DNA of 64,000 nt, taken from NCBI RefSeq assembly GCF_001665395.1, contig NZ_LZSG01000024.1, forward strand, positions 22,995-86,994, given 5' to 3'. The stretch is from Mycobacterium sp. 1164966.3 (GTDB taxonomy: Bacteria > Actinomycetota > Actinomycetes > Mycobacteriales > Mycobacteriaceae). The notes under the pieces are model-generated. The model was not told the origin of the DNA. It saw only the letters and a list, made by a program, of their open reading frames with translations, and made no database searches. A program made the translations under genes and the position numbers. Positions 27,805 through 39,791 of this stretch are shown piece after piece (within the stretch, counting starts at the first letter, position 1; every line of letters begins with the position of its first letter).

Positions 27805-27864
27805 GCGAGCAGACGCAAAAGCCCCCGCAAGCACGGTGTGTCGCGTGATTTTGCGTCTGCTCGC
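27805..27864. terminator. 60-bp palindrome between convergent genes (likely bidirectional terminator)
   Basis: Perfect 16-bp arms GCGAGCAGACGCAAAA (27805-27820) and its complement (27849-27864) enclose a 28-base loop. It lies between the regulator stop (27799) and the ung stop (27872). Related elements are at 41156-41215, 53091-53150 and 63816-63877. Confidence 0.75.
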
Positions 27865-27871
27865 CCCTAAT

Positions 27872-28555
27872 TCAGGGCAGTCGCCAATCGATCGGGTCGG
27901 CACCCATCTCCGTGAGCAATTCGTTGGCGCGGCTGAACGGACGCGAGCCGAAGAACCCCCGCGAAGCCGACAGCGGCGACGGGTGCGGCGACTCGATGGG
28001 AACGCACTTGCCCGCGGCCAACATGGGCTTCAGCGTCGACGCGTCGCGCCCCCACAGGATCGCGACCATCGGCTGTGCGCGCGCTGCCAGTGCCCGGATT
28101 GCGCACTCGGTGACCGCTTCCCAGCCCTTGCCGCGATGCGAAGCCGGATTGCTGGGCCGCACCGTGAGCACCCTGTTCAGCAGCAGCACGCCGCGCTGCG
28201 CCCACGGCGTCAGGTCGCCACACGAGGGCTGTGGGTGACCAAGGTCGGCGGTGTACTCGTCGAAGATGTTGGCGAGGCTGCGTGGCAGCGGCCGCACGTC
28301 GGGCGCTACCGAAAAGCTCAGGCCCACAGCATGTCCCGGCGTCGGGTAGGGGTCCTGCCCGACGATCAGTACCCGCACCTGATCGAAGGGAAAAGTGAAG
28401 GCGCGCAAGATATTCGGGCCCGCGGGCAGATACCTGCGCCCCGCCGCCAGCTCGGCGCGCAGGAACCGTCCCATCTCGGCGACCTGCTCGGCGGCGGGCT
28501 CCAGCGCAGCGGCCCAGCCGGCCTCGACGAGTTCGCTCAGCGGGCGCGCGGTCAA
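27872..28555 (-). CDS. ung: Uracil-DNA glycosylase (family 1)
   Basis: A 227-residue enzyme, the same length as M. tuberculosis Ung, starting at TTG 28555 (TTG ACC GCG CGC, giving [10 protein letters not shown]). The catalytic water-activating motif [17 protein letters not shown] and the leucine-loop motif [15 protein letters not shown] are intact. It removes uracil from DNA in base excision repair. The start codon overlaps the stop of the upstream DUF1330 gene (TTGA), so translation is coupled. A longer upstream open frame is not used. Confidence 0.96.
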   Translation of the reverse strand: MTARPLSELVEAGWAAALEPAAEQVAEMGRFLRAELAAGRRYLPAGPNILRAFTFPFDQVRVLIVGQDPYPTPGHAVGLSFSVAPDVRPLPRSLANIFDEYTADLGHPQPSCGDLTPWAQRGVLLLNRVLTVRPSNPASHRGKGWEAVTECAIRALAARAQPMVAILWGRDASTLKPMLAAGKCVPIESPHPSPLSASRGFFGSRPFSRANELLTEMGADPIDWRLP

Positions 28556-28842
28556 CGCAAGCCCTTGGCCAGCACCACCACCGTGTCCGCGCCCGCGCGC
28601 CGATCCTTCGAGATCTCCTGGTATTCCGGCGACTGCGCCCAGCTGTAGAACGCGGCCTCGTCGGGAAACGACATCAGCACCACCTTCTCGCGGTCCCACT
28701 GCCCCTCGACGACCCGCGGCGACTCGTCGGCCGCCAGCAATGTTCCCGGATGGCGACCGAAAACCTCCATGAATCTGGCCTGGTATCGGTCGTAGGCTGC
28801 CCGGTCGGTGAATCTCAACTGCGCGATCGCATAGACGGTCAC
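28552..28842 (-). CDS. DUF1330 family protein
   Basis: A 96-residue ferredoxin-fold-type dimeric alpha-beta barrel protein. [20 protein letters not shown] and a later [20 protein letters not shown] are typical of DUF1330. Its function is unknown. It sits between thiL (17 bases upstream) and ung (four-base overlap) on the same strand, so it is probably co-transcribed with them. I do not recall it between Rv2976c and Rv2977c of M. tuberculosis, so it may be lineage-specific. Confidence 0.88.
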   Translation of the reverse strand: MTVYAIAQLRFTDRAAYDRYQARFMEVFGRHPGTLLAADESPRVVEGQWDREKVVLMSFPDEAAFYSWAQSPEYQEISKDRRAGADTVVVLAKGLR

Positions 28843-28859
28843 GGGGCCACCCTAACCGC

Positions 28860-29822
28860 TCAAAACGATCGCCAACCCGCGTACCCTTCCCATTCCTCGC
28901 CGTCCACGAGCACCCGAGCCGGGCCGTCGAGCACTCGCCCGATGACGCGCCACCCGTCGGGCACCGGCCCGCCGAAACAGGCGACCAGGGCATGATCTTC
29001 GCCGCCGCCCAGCACCCACGGCCACGGGTCGGCGCCCACCGCCGCAGCAGCCGCCGTCAGCGCGTCGCGGTCTGCCGCCAGCGCCGCCGCGGACAGGTCG
29101 ATGCTCACCGCCGAAGCCTCGGCGACATGTCGCAGGTCGGCGATCAACCCGTCGGATACGTCGATCATCGCCTCGGCCCCGGCGGCCGCAGCGAAAGCCC
29201 CCTGGCCGTAGGGCGGCTGCGGCACCAAATGGCGCCGCCGCAGTTCGTCGAACTGATCGATTCCGTTGTGCCACAAGGCATGACCGGCCGCCGAACGTCC
29301 CAGCTCACCGGCGACCGCAACCGTTGAGCCGGCCGTTGCGCCGGATCTGAGCACCGGTGGGCGACCGTCGAGTTCGCCCAGCACGGTTACCGACAGCACC
29401 CACTGCGGACAGCTGACCAGATCCCCGCCCGCGATGCCCGCGCCGATCCGCTCGGCCTCGTCCCACATTCCGGCGGCCAGCGCATCCACCTGGGCCGCCG
29501 GGGTATCCGCTGGCGCTCCGAACCCCACCACGAACGCCGTGGCACGCCCGCCCATCGCTTCGATGTCGGCGGCATTCTGCGCTATCGCCTTGCGGCCGAC
29601 GTCGTGCGGTGTCGACCAGTCCAGCCGAAAGTGCCGGTCCTGCACCAGCACATCGGTCGACACCAGCGCGCGACCGTCGCCGGCTGAAACCACAGCCGCG
29701 TCGTCACCGGGGCCCAGCAGCACAGCGCGGGGTTGCCGGCGGCCCTGCGCCAAACGCCGGATCACCGCGAACTCGCCGAGCTGCTGCAGCGTCGAAGGCT
29801 CTCCTGCTGTGTCGTCGCGCAC
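28860..29822 (-). CDS. thiL: Thiamine-monophosphate kinase
   Basis: A 320-residue ThiL converting thiamine phosphate to thiamine pyrophosphate with ATP. The start is GTG 29822, preceded by a strong GGAGGT site. The N-terminal [13 protein letters not shown] and the ATP/Mg motif [11 protein letters not shown] are characteristic, with later GGDLVS and [14 protein letters not shown]. There is no TPP riboswitch in the short upstream region. In M. tuberculosis an IS1538-type element lies just beyond this gene; here the next gene is the divergent DUF3515 gene with nothing between. Confidence 0.95.
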   Translation of the reverse strand: MRDDTAGEPSTLQQLGEFAVIRRLAQGRRQPRAVLLGPGDDAAVVSAGDGRALVSTDVLVQDRHFRLDWSTPHDVGRKAIAQNAADIEAMGGRATAFVVGFGAPADTPAAQVDALAAGMWDEAERIGAGIAGGDLVSCPQWVLSVTVLGELDGRPPVLRSGATAGSTVAVAGELGRSAAGHALWHNGIDQFDELRRRHLVPQPPYGQGAFAAAAGAEAMIDVSDGLIADLRHVAEASAVSIDLSAAALAADRDALTAAAAAVGADPWPWVLGGGEDHALVACFGGPVPDGWRVIGRVLDGPARVLVDGEEWEGYAGWRSF

Positions 29823-29915
29823 GCCACCTCCAACCGCCCCGGCCTCGGGTAAGTTTGGTCCCTGCCCGCCCGGGCGGACCGCGCCAGTGTATGAGAGTCC
29901 GAGGTAGCCACGCAG

Positions 29916-30461
29916 GTGACAGTCGACTCCGACGGCCCGCCACGCGCTCTGATCATTGCCGCGGCGCTGCTGGGTGTGACGGCGATCGGCGTCATTCTGG
30001 TAATCGCGGCCAACCGGGAGACGCCACCGCAGCCCGTCGCGCTTCCCGGCGTCCCGGCCCCCCGAGCCGCCGCACCAGCATGCAAAACCCTGACGGCGGC
30101 GCTGCCGCAGCGGCTCGGAAGCTATCAGCGCGCGCCGTTGGCGCAGCCTGCGCCCGAGGGCGCAGCGGCCTGGCGGGCCGGGCCGCACAGCGAGCCGGTG
30201 GTGTTGCGCTGCGGGTTGGACCGGCCGGCCGACTTCGTGGTGGGCTCCCCAATCCAGGTGGTCGACCGGGTGCAGTGGTTCCGGGTGAACGGCCAGTCAG
30301 AAGCGGACACCGGCCGATCCACCTGGTACGCGGTGGACCGCGCAGTTTATCTGGCGTTGACGCTGCCGCCGGGATCCGGCCCGGCACCGATTCAGGAGCT
30401 CTCGGACGTGATCGATCGCACCGTCGCCGCGGTTCCCATCGACCCGGCACCCGCGCATTAG
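29916..30461 (+). CDS. DUF3515 membrane-anchored protein (Rv2980-type)
   Basis: A 181-residue protein starting at GTG 29916 with one N-terminal membrane helix (about residues 11-32), followed by a proline-rich linker and an extracytoplasmic domain. The fold matches DUF3515, found in actinobacteria beside ddl. Two cysteines (ACKTL, LRCGL) may form a disulfide. The function is unknown; the position beside ddlA suggests a cell-envelope link. It converges on ddlA with seven bases between stops. Confidence 0.85.
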   Translation: MTVDSDGPPRALIIAAALLGVTAIGVILVIAANRETPPQPVALPGVPAPRAAAPACKTLTAALPQRLGSYQRAPLAQPAPEGAAAWRAGPHSEPVVLRCGLDRPADFVVGSPIQVVDRVQWFRVNGQSEADTGRSTWYAVDRAVYLALTLPPGSGPAPIQELSDVIDRTVAAVPIDPAPAH

Positions 30462-30468
30462 CGCCTGA

Positions 30469-31602
30469 TTAGCGCAGCCCCACGCCGCGGGCCAGCGCCG
30501 TTTCCACCATGGTGGCCAACAGTGTTGGGTAGTCGACCCCACTGGCCGCCCACATCCGCGGGTACATCGAGATCGTGGTGAAGCCGGGCATCGTGTTGAT
30601 TTCGTTGATCACCGGTCCGTCTTCGGTGAGGAAGAAATCCACCCGGGCCAGGCCTTGGCAGTCGATCGCCCGAAACGCCCGGATCGCCAGTTCCCGTACC
30701 GCGTCGGCCACCTCGTCGTCGACCTTGGCCGGCACATCGAGTTCGGCCGCGTCGTCGAGATACTTGGTCGCGAAGTCGTAGAACGCGTCCTCGCGTCCGC
30801 GCACCCCGGCCACCCGGATCTCGCCCAGCGTGCTGGCTTCCACTGTGCCGTCAGGCATTTCGAGGACACCGCACTCCAGCTCGCGGCCGTTGACCGCCGC
30901 CTCGACGATCACCTTCGGGTCATGGCGACGAGCGCCCGCAACCGCGGCGGGCAGCTGATCCCAGCTCGACACCCGGCTCACCCCGATCGACGAGCCGCCC
31001 CGCGCGGGTTTGACGAACACCGGCAAGCCCAGCCGTTCGCACTCCTCTGGCTGCAGCGTCTGGCGGGAGGGCTTGAGCACCGCGTGCGGACCAACCGGAA
31101 GCCCCTCGGCGACCAGCAACTTCTTGGTGAATTCCTTGTCCATCCCCGCCGCACTGGCCAGCACACCGGCGCCGACGTAGGGCACACCGGCCAGCTCGAG
31201 CAGTCCCTGGATGGTGCCGTCCTCGCCGTACGGCCCATGCAGTACCGGAAACACCACGTCGACCGACGTCAGGATGCCACCAGCAGCCGGCGGTAACGAC
31301 ACCAACTGGCCACCGCGGCGCGGGTCGGCAGGCAGCGCCAGCTCCGTGCCCGACTCGGAGGTCACCTCGGGCAGCTGCCGGTTGGTGATGGCCAGCGCAT
31401 CCGGATCGCCGTCGGTGAGCACCCAGGACCCGTCGGGGGTGATGCCGACGGCGATCACCTCGAACCGCTGCGGGTCCAGATTGCGCAGAATGCTGCCCGC
31501 GGACACACACGAAATGGCGTGCTCGTTGCTGCGTCCGCCGAACACGACGGCCACGCGCACGCGCCGGTCGCGCGGCGTCGCGGGCGGGCCGGATTGGGTC
31601 AC
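30469..31602 (-). CDS. ddlA: D-alanine--D-alanine ligase
   Basis: A 377-residue ATP-grasp ligase that makes the D-Ala-D-Ala end of peptidoglycan precursors and is the target of D-cycloserine. The start is GTG 31602. Motifs include [20 protein letters not shown] near the N-terminus, [17 protein letters not shown], the ATP-grasp segment [17 protein letters not shown], and the C-terminal [20 protein letters not shown]. The length is typical for mycobacterial Ddl. Confidence 0.96.
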   Translation of the reverse strand: MTQSGPPATPRDRRVRVAVVFGGRSNEHAISCVSAGSILRNLDPQRFEVIAVGITPDGSWVLTDGDPDALAITNRQLPEVTSESGTELALPADPRRGGQLVSLPPAAGGILTSVDVVFPVLHGPYGEDGTIQGLLELAGVPYVGAGVLASAAGMDKEFTKKLLVAEGLPVGPHAVLKPSRQTLQPEECERLGLPVFVKPARGGSSIGVSRVSSWDQLPAAVAGARRHDPKVIVEAAVNGRELECGVLEMPDGTVEASTLGEIRVAGVRGREDAFYDFATKYLDDAAELDVPAKVDDEVADAVRELAIRAFRAIDCQGLARVDFFLTEDGPVINEINTMPGFTTISMYPRMWAASGVDYPTLLATMVETALARGVGLR

Positions 31603-31718
31603 AACCTTCAGAGGCTACCGGTTGCGCTGTCGCCAGGCCGGGCTCGAGGCCGCGAACTGCGGGTTTTCGCCCGAACTTTCCCGCCCTAGCCGCAGAGTGA
31701 ACGCACTTGAGCCCGCGC

Positions 31719-32723
31719 TCATTCGGGCTTGGTGCTGCGGCCCAGCAGCAGTGCCATCGCCTCGTCGACCGAAAGCCCTTTGTGGCAGACCCGATGCACG
31801 GCATCGGTGAGAGGCATCTCGACGTCGTAGCTGGACGCCAGCGCCAGCACCGACTGACACGACGTCACCCCCTCGACGACATGACCATCCTTGACCTGCA
31901 GTGCCGACTGCACGTTTTCACGGCGGCCCAGACGTTCGCCCAGCGACCGGTTGCGCGAATACGGCGAGGTGCAGGTGGCCACCAGGTCGCCCACTCCGGC
32001 CAGACCGGCCAGTGTCGCTCCCTTGGCGCCGAGCGCTATGCCGAGCCGCATCATCTCCGCGAGTCCCCGCGTGATGATCGCCGCCGCGGTGTTCTCACCC
32101 AGGCCGACGCCGGCGGCCATCCCACACGCGAGCGCGATGACGTTCTTGCAGGCCCCGCCGATTTCCGTGCCGACGACGTCGGAGTTGGTGTACGGCCGGA
32201 AGTATCCGCTGTTCAGCATGCGCTGCAAGGCGACCGCCCGGCCGGAGTCGCTGCATGCGATGACGGTGGCAGCGGGCTGGCGTTCGGCGATCTCGCTGGC
32301 CAGGTTCGGTCCCGAGATCACCGCGACCTGACTGGGGTCAACACCGGTCACCCCAACGATGACCTGGCTCATCCGCATCAGGGTGTCCAGCTCGATGCCT
32401 TTGGCCAGGCTGGCCAGGGTCGCACCATGCGACAACAACGGAGCCCACTGCTCGAGGTTGCCGCGCATCGTTTGCGCGGGCACGCCCAGCAACACCGTCG
32501 TCGCGCCGCTCAGCGCTTCTTCGGCGTCCGAGGTCGCGCGGATGCTCGGCGGAAGCGGCGCACCGGGCAGATAGTCGCTGTTGTACCGGGTGGCGTTGAT
32601 CTGCTCGGCGACCTCGGCGCGACGCGCCCACAGGATGACCTGCGTCTCTGGGCCGCCAGCGTCGGCGAGCACCCTGGCCAGCGCCGTGCCCCACGCACCG
32701 GCGCCCATCACGGTTACGGCCAT
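31719..32723 (-). CDS. gpsA: NAD(P)-dependent glycerol-3-phosphate dehydrogenase
   Basis: A 334-residue GpsA that reduces dihydroxyacetone phosphate to sn-glycerol-3-phosphate for phospholipid synthesis. The N-terminal Rossmann motif is [17 protein letters not shown]. Later motifs [28 protein letters not shown] and [17 protein letters not shown] with its catalytic lysine are intact. It corresponds to Rv2982c (gpdA2). The start at 32723 lies 115 bases from the divergent fbiD start, across a region with twin palindromes. Confidence 0.96.
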   Translation of the reverse strand: MAVTVMGAGAWGTALARVLADAGGPETQVILWARRAEVAEQINATRYNSDYLPGAPLPPSIRATSDAEEALSGATTVLLGVPAQTMRGNLEQWAPLLSHGATLASLAKGIELDTLMRMSQVIVGVTGVDPSQVAVISGPNLASEIAERQPAATVIACSDSGRAVALQRMLNSGYFRPYTNSDVVGTEIGGACKNVIALACGMAAGVGLGENTAAAIITRGLAEMMRLGIALGAKGATLAGLAGVGDLVATCTSPYSRNRSLGERLGRRENVQSALQVKDGHVVEGVTSCQSVLALASSYDVEMPLTDAVHRVCHKGLSVDEAMALLLGRSTKPE

Positions 32724-32750
32724 TACGCTCCCGGGTCTCGTCGCCTCTCG

Positions 32751-33488
<738 letters not shown>

Positions 33489-33565
33489 CGAGCGGGTTGA
33501 CGAGGGCGGGTTGACGAGCAAAGGGATATATAAGTGTGCCTGGTGCGCTGGCCGCGCGACGGGTG

Positions 33566-35767
33566 ATGAGCAATGATCGCAGGGTGACTGAAATCGAAGC
33601 TGAGGCGCGGCCCGACGAGAACCTGTGGTCGCCCGGCGACTCGGCCGTCGCAGCGCCACCGGCCGCCACTCGCGCGGCGATCACCGACGCGCTGCCAGAG
33701 GACCGCTACCTCAACCGGGAACTGAGCTGGCTGGACTTCAACGCGCGGGTGCTCGCGCTGGCCGACGACAGCTCGCTGCCGCTGCTGGAGCGGGCGAAGT
33801 TCCTGGCGATTTTCGCCTCCAACCTCGACGAGTTCTACATGGTCCGGGTGGCGGGGCTGAAACGTCGCGACCAGATGGGGCTATCGGTCCGGTCCGCCGA
33901 CGGCCTGACGCCGCGTGAGCAATTGCGTCGCATCGCTGAGCAGACCCAGCACATCGCCAGCCGGCATGCGCGCGTGTTCCTGGACTCGGTGCTGCCGGCG
34001 CTTGGCGAAGAGGGCATCTCGGTCATCACGTGGGACGACCTGGATAAGGCTGAGCGCGAGCAGTTGTCGACCTATTTCACCGAGCAGGTCTTCCCTGTGC
34101 TGACACCGCTTGCGGTCGACCCGGCCCACCCGTTCCCGTTCGTGAGCGGGCTGAGCCTGAACCTGGCTATCACCGTCAGGCAACCCGAGGACGGCGGCCA
34201 GCACTTCGCCCGGGTCAAGGTGCCCGACAACGTCGATCGCTTCGTCGAACTGGGAGCCGGCGACGGCGGTGAGATGTCCGCCGAGTCAGAAGGCCACGGC
34301 AAGGTCCGGTTCCTGCCGATGGAAGAGCTGATTGCGGCGTTCCTCCCGGTGCTGTTCCCGGGCATGGAGATTGTCGAGCATCACGCGTTTCGCATTACCC
34401 GCAACGCCGACTTCGAGGTGGAAGAGGACCGCGACGAAGACCTACTGCAGGCGCTGGAGCGGGAATTGGCGCGACGACGGTTTGGTTCGCCGGTGCGACT
34501 CGAGGTCGCCGACGACATGACCGAGGGCATGCTCGAGTTGCTGCTGCGCGAACTCGACGTGGACCCGGGTGATGTCATCGAAGTGCCCGGGCTGCTGGAC
34601 TTGTCGTCGCTGTGGCAGATCTACGGCCTGGACCGGCCGGCCCTGAAAGACCGGACGTTCGTTCCCGCCACCCATCCGGCCTTCGCCGAGGGCGAGACGC
34701 CCAAGAGCATCTTCGCGACGCTGCGCGAAGGTGATGTGCTGGTACACCATCCATACGACTCGTTCTCCACCAGCGTGCAGCGATTCATCGAACAGGCCGC
34801 CGCCGATCCCAACGTGCTGGCGATCAAGCAGACGCTTTACCGAACCTCCGGTGATTCGCCGATTGTGCGCGCGCTCATCGACGCCGCCGAAGCCGGAAAG
34901 CAAGTGGTGGCCCTCGTCGAGATCAAGGCGCGCTTTGACGAACAAGCCAATATTCGGTGGGCGCGTGAGCTCGAGCAGGCGGGCGTACACGTCGTGTACG
35001 GATTCGTCGGACTCAAAACACATTGCAAGACATGCCTGGTGGTGCGCCGCGAAGGACCGACCATCCGGCGCTACTGCCACATCGGGACCGGAAACTACAA
35101 CGGCAAGACCGCTCGGCTGTACGAGGACGTCGGTTTGCTGACCGCCGCTCCCGACATCGGTGCCGACCTGACGGACTTGTTCAACTCGCTGACCGGCTAC
35201 TCCCGTAAGTTGGAGTACCGCAACCTGTTGGTGGCTCCGCAGGGCATCCGCACCGGCATCATCGAGCGTGTCGAGCGCGAGGTTGCCGCCCACCGGAAAA
35301 ACGGCCACGGGCGAATCCGGCTCAAGATGAACGCGCTTGTCGACGAACAGGTTATCGACGCGCTCTACCGCGCGTCGCAGGAAGGCGTGCGGGTCGAGAT
35401 CGTAGTCCGTGGCATCTGCGCACTGCGCCCGGGCGCCGAAGGCATCTCCGAGAACATCATCGTCCGCTCGATTCTCGGCCGCTTCCTGGAACACTCGAGG
35501 ATCATCCACTTCAACGCGATCGACGAGTTCTGGATCGGCAGTGCCGACATGATGCACCGCAATCTCGACCGTCGAGTCGAGGTGATGGCTCAAGTCAAAG
35601 ACCCGAGACTCACCGTCCAGCTGGACGATTTGTTCGAGTCCGCGTTGGACCCCGCCACCCGGTGCTGGGAACTCGGGTCCGACGGACAGTGGACTGCCGC
35701 ACCCCGGGAAGGCGAGAACGTGCGCGACCATCAGGTATCGCTGATGGAGCGACACCGCAGCCCCTGA
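33566..35767 (+). CDS. ppk1: Polyphosphate kinase 1
   Basis: A 733-residue PPK1, starting at ATG 33566 ([14 protein letters not shown]) as in M. tuberculosis; the frame is open 30 bases further upstream. It reversibly makes polyphosphate from ATP. The phosphorylated histidine is H486 in [11 protein letters not shown] and the second essential histidine is H664 in [14 protein letters not shown]-terminal domain motifs [16 protein letters not shown] and [18 protein letters not shown] are typical. mutT1 follows after 69 bases on the same strand. Confidence 0.97.
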   Translation: MSNDRRVTEIEAEARPDENLWSPGDSAVAAPPAATRAAITDALPEDRYLNRELSWLDFNARVLALADDSSLPLLERAKFLAIFASNLDEFYMVRVAGLKRRDQMGLSVRSADGLTPREQLRRIAEQTQHIASRHARVFLDSVLPALGEEGISVITWDDLDKAEREQLSTYFTEQVFPVLTPLAVDPAHPFPFVSGLSLNLAITVRQPEDGGQHFARVKVPDNVDRFVELGAGDGGEMSAESEGHGKVRFLPMEELIAAFLPVLFPGMEIVEHHAFRITRNADFEVEEDRDEDLLQALERELARRRFGSPVRLEVADDMTEGMLELLLRELDVDPGDVIEVPGLLDLSSLWQIYGLDRPALKDRTFVPATHPAFAEGETPKSIFATLREGDVLVHHPYDSFSTSVQRFIEQAAADPNVLAIKQTLYRTSGDSPIVRALIDAAEAGKQVVALVEIKARFDEQANIRWARELEQAGVHVVYGFVGLKTHCKTCLVVRREGPTIRRYCHIGTGNYNGKTARLYEDVGLLTAAPDIGADLTDLFNSLTGYSRKLEYRNLLVAPQGIRTGIIERVEREVAAHRKNGHGRIRLKMNALVDEQVIDALYRASQEGVRVEIVVRGICALRPGAEGISENIIVRSILGRFLEHSRIIHFNAIDEFWIGSADMMHRNLDRRVEVMAQVKDPRLTVQLDDLFESALDPATRCWELGSDGQWTAAPREGENVRDHQVSLMERHRSP

Positions 35768-35836
35768 CGACGCTGTGCAAAGGCCATATCCTCCGAGCAC
35801 GAGCAGCCGTGCCCGAATTGACCTGCAGGAGTTGAG

Positions 35837-36781
35837 GTGTCGCCCCAGAACTCGTCCAACCGCCGCTCGGGGGATCGGGTGGTTTGCGCTGCCGGGGCGG
35901 TGTTGTGGCGACCCGCGTACGTCAAATCGGCCAAGAATCCCGTCGAAATAGCGGTGATCCACCGGCCGCGGTACGACGACTGGTCGCTGCCCAAAGGCAA
36001 AGTGGACCCCGGCGAGACCGCTCCCGTGGCTGCCGCGCGCGAGATATTCGAGGAGACCGGTCACCATGCGATCCTTGGCAGGCGGCTGGCCACGGTGACG
36101 TACCCGATCGATCAAGGCATCAAGAAGGTGTGCTACTGGGCGGCACGCAGCACCGGTGGGGATTTCGTCCCCGGTAACGAGGTCGACGAGCTGGTCTGGC
36201 TGCCGTTCTCCGATGCGATGAAGAAGCTCGACTACCCACAGGATCGAAAGGTCTTGCGCCGGTTCGGCAAACAGCCCGCAGACACGCACACCGTGCTGGT
36301 GGTCCGGCATGGGACGGCGGGCAGCAAGGCACGCTACAAAGGCGACGACACGAAGCGGCCGTTGGACAAGAAGGGACGTGCGCAGGCCGAGGCCCTGGTT
36401 CCACAGCTGCTGGCGTTCGGCGCCACCGACGCCTATGCCGCCGACCGCGTGCGCTGCCACCAGACGCTGGAACCTCTCGCCGCCGAACTGGGTGTGCCCA
36501 TCAAGAACGAGCCGAGCCTCACCGAGGAGGCCTACGCCAAGAGCCCGAAACGCGGCCGGAACCGGATGCTGCAGATCGCCGAAAAGTCGGGCACACCGGT
36601 GATTTGCTCACAGGGCAAGGTAATTCCCGACCTCATCGCGTGGTGGTGTGAGCGCGACGGGATACGCGCCGACAAATCCCGCAACCACAAAGGCAGCACC
36701 TGGGTGCTGTCTCTGGCCGGGGGCCGAGTGGTGGCGGCGGACCACATCGGCGGCGCACTCGGCGCCAACGCACAGCCGTAA
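35837..36781 (+). CDS. mutT1: MutT1: Nudix hydrolase fused to histidine phosphatase
   Basis: A 314-residue protein from GTG 35837. The Nudix box is intact, ending [10 protein letters not shown] after [14 protein letters not shown], in the N-terminal half. The C-terminal half is a histidine phosphatase with VVRHGTAGS. In mycobacteria MutT1 hydrolyses 8-oxo-dGTP products and diadenosine polyphosphates, limiting oxidative mutagenesis. It is followed by a strong hairpin at 36786-36826 and converges on hupB. Confidence 0.95.
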   Translation: MSPQNSSNRRSGDRVVCAAGAVLWRPAYVKSAKNPVEIAVIHRPRYDDWSLPKGKVDPGETAPVAAAREIFEETGHHAILGRRLATVTYPIDQGIKKVCYWAARSTGGDFVPGNEVDELVWLPFSDAMKKLDYPQDRKVLRRFGKQPADTHTVLVVRHGTAGSKARYKGDDTKRPLDKKGRAQAEALVPQLLAFGATDAYAADRVRCHQTLEPLAAELGVPIKNEPSLTEEAYAKSPKRGRNRMLQIAEKSGTPVICSQGKVIPDLIAWWCERDGIRADKSRNHKGSTWVLSLAGGRVVAADHIGGALGANAQP

Positions 36782-36785
36782 CACG

Positions 36786-36826
36786 CAGATACCCTTCGGG
36801 GGCGGCCGCCGCCCGAAGGGTATCTG
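36786..36826. terminator. Bidirectional terminator hairpin between mutT1 and hupB
   Basis: Perfect 15-bp arms CAGATACCCTTCGGG (36786-36800) and its complement (36812-36826) flank a GC palindrome. It lies between the mutT1 stop (36781) and the hupB stop (36845). There is no U-tract, so termination would rely on the hairpin, as is common in mycobacteria. Confidence 0.8.
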
Positions 36827-36844
36827 TGCCTGAGATTTACTGCG

Positions 36845-37483
36845 TTACTTGCGGCCCCGCCGTGCGGTGGTTTTCTTGGCAGGTGCCTTGCTGGCAAGCC
36901 GCTTTGCGGCTGCCTTCTTCGCCGGAGCCTTGCTCGTCTTGCGCGCCAGCGTCTTGGCGGCGGCCTTTTTGGCCGGCGACTTGCTCGCGGTCTTCTTGGC
37001 CGCAGCTTTGGTCGCCTTCTTGGCCGGAGCCTTGCTCGCGGTCTTCTTGGCCGCAGCTTTGGTCGCCTTCTTGGCTGGCGACTTGCTCGCGGTCTTCTTG
37101 GCTGCAGCTTTGGTCGCCTTTCTGGCGGGCGCCTTCTTGGCGGTTCTCTTCGCTGCACTCGTTGCCACACCACGCTTCACAGCAGGTCCTTCCGACGGGA
37201 GTTTTTGTGCCCCAGAGACAACCGCTTTGAATTGAGCGCCCGGCCGAAACGCCGGGACAGACGTCGGCTTCACTTTCACCGTCTCGCCGGTACGCGGATT
37301 GCGCGCCACCCGTGCCGCACGACGCCGCTGTTCGAACACACCGAAACCGGTAATGGTGACGCTGTCACCCTTGTGCACCGCGCGCACAATAGTGTCGACG
37401 ACATTCTCGACAGCAGCTGTTGCCTGCCGTCGGTCCGAGCCCAATTTCTGTGTGAGCACATCTATGAGCTCTGCTTTGTTCAT
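36845..37483 (-). CDS. hupB: Histone-like nucleoid protein HupB
   Basis: A 212-residue mycobacterial HU. Residues 1-90 are the HU fold ([19 protein letters not shown], then [18 protein letters not shown]). The rest is a Lys/Ala/Pro-rich tail typical of HupB. Residues 122-172 hold three 17-residue repeats beginning [13 protein letters not shown]. The protein binds DNA, compacts the nucleoid and has been linked to iron regulation. The upstream 213 bases hold its promoter and the leuD terminator region. Confidence 0.97.
   Translation of the reverse strand: MNKAELIDVLTQKLGSDRRQATAAVENVVDTIVRAVHKGDSVTITGFGVFEQRRRAARVARNPRTGETVKVKPTSVPAFRPGAQFKAVVSGAQKLPSEGPAVKRGVATSAAKRTAKKAPARKATKAAAKKTASKSPAKKATKAAAKKTASKAPAKKATKAAAKKTASKSPAKKAAAKTLARKTSKAPAKKAAAKRLASKAPAKKTTARRGRK
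36968..37120 (-). repeat. Three 51-bp tandem repeats in the hupB tail
   Basis: Three in-frame copies of a 17-codon unit (residues 122-138, 139-155 and 156-172), differing mainly at one Ser/Ala position. Copy-number change would lengthen or shorten the basic tail without a frameshift. Confidence 0.85.
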
Positions 37484-37696
37484 CCAAACCCTCCAAGCCA
37501 GTGGTCCTCGTTTCGGAACCGACTAGCAGACACGGTAAACCCTTACCCACTTGATTTCCAAGAGCCACGCGCAATTTCAGGCCCCGACAATCTGAATTTC
37601 CGCAATCCGGTTGCCGCCCTTGACCGGTGGTGTGGCGGGAAAATCGACTTCGCCTGCCCGCGCCGGCGGAGGCGGAATTCGCCCCTCTCCGAGGCG

Positions 37697-38293
37697 TCAG
37701 GAAGTGGGCAGAGTGCGCGGCTTCCAGTCCGGATAGGAGGCCTCGAAAGCCTCGATCTCGTCGAGTTTCCGCAGCGTAAGGGCTATATCGTCAAGTCCTT
37801 CGAGAAGTCGCCAGGCAGTGTGATCGTCAATCTTGAACGGCAGCACCACTGTTCCGGCGGTGATATTTCGATCTTGAAGATTGACAGTAATTTCCAAGCC
37901 CGGACTCTGCTCGATGAGCTTCCAAAGTAGTTCCACACCGTCTTGGGCAACTTCGGCGGCCAACAGACCCGCCTTGCCCGCGTTGCCGCGAAAAATGTCA
38001 CCGAACCGAGACGAGATAACCACCCGGAACCCGTAGTCCATGAGCGCCCAGACGGCATGCTCACGCGACGACCCGGTGCCGAAATCGGGTCCGGCGACCA
38101 ACACCGAACCCCGGTCAAAGGGACTGAGATTTAGCACAAATGAGGGATCCGATCGCCACGTCGCGAACAAGCCGTCCTCGAAACCGGTTCGGGTGACACG
38201 CTTCAGAAATACCGCGGGGATGATCTGATCGGTATCGACATTGGACCGTCGCAACGGCACGCCGATCCCGGTGTGGGTGTGAAAGGCTTCCAT
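37697..38293 (-). CDS. leuD: 3-isopropylmalate dehydratase small subunit
   Basis: A 198-residue LeuD, beginning [20 protein letters not shown]. The motif [21 protein letters not shown] is characteristic of the small-subunit swivelling domain. With LeuC it isomerises 2-isopropylmalate to 3-isopropylmalate in leucine synthesis. It lies 21 bases after leuC on the same strand. Its length is normal. Confidence 0.97.
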   Translation of the reverse strand: MEAFHTHTGIGVPLRRSNVDTDQIIPAVFLKRVTRTGFEDGLFATWRSDPSFVLNLSPFDRGSVLVAGPDFGTGSSREHAVWALMDYGFRVVISSRFGDIFRGNAGKAGLLAAEVAQDGVELLWKLIEQSPGLEITVNLQDRNITAGTVVLPFKIDDHTAWRLLEGLDDIALTLRKLDEIEAFEASYPDWKPRTLPTS

Positions 38294-38314
38294 ATTCGTT
38301 CCTGTTCTGGCGAA

Positions 38315-39736
38315 TCAATTCAAATCTGAGGGCGCGGAAAGGGTGCCACGAACCGCGGTGGCGGCGGCAACAGCCGGGGAGACCAGGTGAGTGCGGCCCC
38401 CCTTGCCCTGCCGCCCTTCGAAATTGCGGTTGGACGTCGCCGCGCAACGCTCCCCGGGTGCGAGCTGATCGGGGTTCATCCCCAGGCACATCGAACATCC
38501 CGCTTGCCGCCACTCGGCACCCGCGGCCGTGAAAACCTCACCCAGACCTTCGGCTTCGGCCTGCGCGCGCACCCGCATCGAGCCCGGAACCACCAGCATC
38601 CGCACTCCTGACGCCACCTTGCGCCCGCGCAAGATATCGGCAACCACTCGCAGATCTTCGATACGGCCGTTGGTGCAGGATCCGACGAATACGGCGTCTA
38701 CCGAGATATCGCGCATGGCCGTTCCAGGCCGAAGGTCCATGTATGCCAATGCTTTCTCGGCGGCCTGACGCTCCCCGTCGTCGGTCATGAGCTCCGGATC
38801 CGGCACGGCCGCTGCCAGCGGCACGCCCTGGCCGGGGTTGGTGCCCCAGGTGACGAAGGGGCTCAACGCAGCCGCATCCAGATAGACCTCAGTGTCGAAG
38901 ACGGCTCCGGGGTCGGTGCGTAACTGCTGCCAGTAAGCGAACGCGGCGTCCCATTGCGCACCCGTCGGCGCGTGCGGGCGGCCTCGCAGGAACTCATAGG
39001 TGACGTGGTCGGGAGCGACCATGCCGGCGCGGGCGCCGGCTTCGATGCTCATGTTGCAGACCGTCATCCGCCCTTCCATGGACAGCGATTCGATGGCGCT
39101 GCCCCGGTATTCGATGACATGGCCCTGGCCGCCGCCGGTGCCGATCTTGGCGATCAAGGCGAGAATGATGTCCTTGGCCGTCACGCCGTCGGGCAATTGT
39201 CCGTCGACATTGACGGCCATGGTCTTGAACGGGCGCAGCGGCAACGTCTGGGTGGCGAGCACGTGCTCGACCTCCGAGGTTCCGATACCCATCGCCAGCG
39301 CGCCAAACGCGCCGTGCGTGGAGGTGTGGCTGTCTCCGCAGACGATCGTCATGCCCGGTTGGGTAAGGCCCAGTTGCGGTCCGACGACATGCACGATGCC
39401 CTGCTCGATGTCGCCCATCGGATATAGGCGGACACCGAATTCCGCGCAGTTCCGCCGCAATGTCTCCACCTGAGTTCGCGACACCAGATCGGCGATCGGC
39501 TTGTCGATGTCGATGGTGGGCACGTTGTGATCCTCGGTGGCCAGAGTCAAGTCGGGCCGGCGCACCGGGCGCCCCGCCAGACGCAAGCCGTCGAAGGCCT
39601 GCGGGCTGGTCACCTCGTGCACCAGATGCAAATCGATATAGATCAGGTCGGGCGCCCCGACTTGTCCGCGAACCACTACGTGGTCGTCCCAAACTTTCTC
39701 GGCCAGCGTGCGGGGCCTGCCGGTGGTGGATTCCAT
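38315..39736 (-). CDS. leuC: 3-isopropylmalate dehydratase large subunit
   Basis: A 473-residue LeuC with the aconitase-family iron-sulfur cluster cysteines in [14 protein letters not shown] and [13 protein letters not shown], and the early motif [17 protein letters not shown]. It starts at ATG 39736. The IclR-type regulator gene diverges across 85 bases, a classic arrangement for leuCD control. It forms an operon with leuD. Confidence 0.97.
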   Translation of the reverse strand: MESTTGRPRTLAEKVWDDHVVVRGQVGAPDLIYIDLHLVHEVTSPQAFDGLRLAGRPVRRPDLTLATEDHNVPTIDIDKPIADLVSRTQVETLRRNCAEFGVRLYPMGDIEQGIVHVVGPQLGLTQPGMTIVCGDSHTSTHGAFGALAMGIGTSEVEHVLATQTLPLRPFKTMAVNVDGQLPDGVTAKDIILALIAKIGTGGGQGHVIEYRGSAIESLSMEGRMTVCNMSIEAGARAGMVAPDHVTYEFLRGRPHAPTGAQWDAAFAYWQQLRTDPGAVFDTEVYLDAAALSPFVTWGTNPGQGVPLAAAVPDPELMTDDGERQAAEKALAYMDLRPGTAMRDISVDAVFVGSCTNGRIEDLRVVADILRGRKVASGVRMLVVPGSMRVRAQAEAEGLGEVFTAAGAEWRQAGCSMCLGMNPDQLAPGERCAATSNRNFEGRQGKGGRTHLVSPAVAAATAVRGTLSAPSDLN

Positions 39737-39791
39737 TTCGAAGTCGCCTCTGTTCGATCATTCGCGGCGCGCCCGGCACTTGGATTGGTGA

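Noticed and set aside
29823..29915. TPP riboswitch ahead of thiL
   Set aside because: The region is 93 bases, shared with a divergent gene, and lacks the conserved THI-box sequence.
34442..36460. A 672-codon open frame antisense to ppk1 and mutT1
   Set aside because: Same GC-rich artefact; composition rich in Arg, Gly and Val with no domain.
36968..37120. hupB repeats as a CRISPR-like array
   Set aside because: Units are in frame, coding and without unique spacers.
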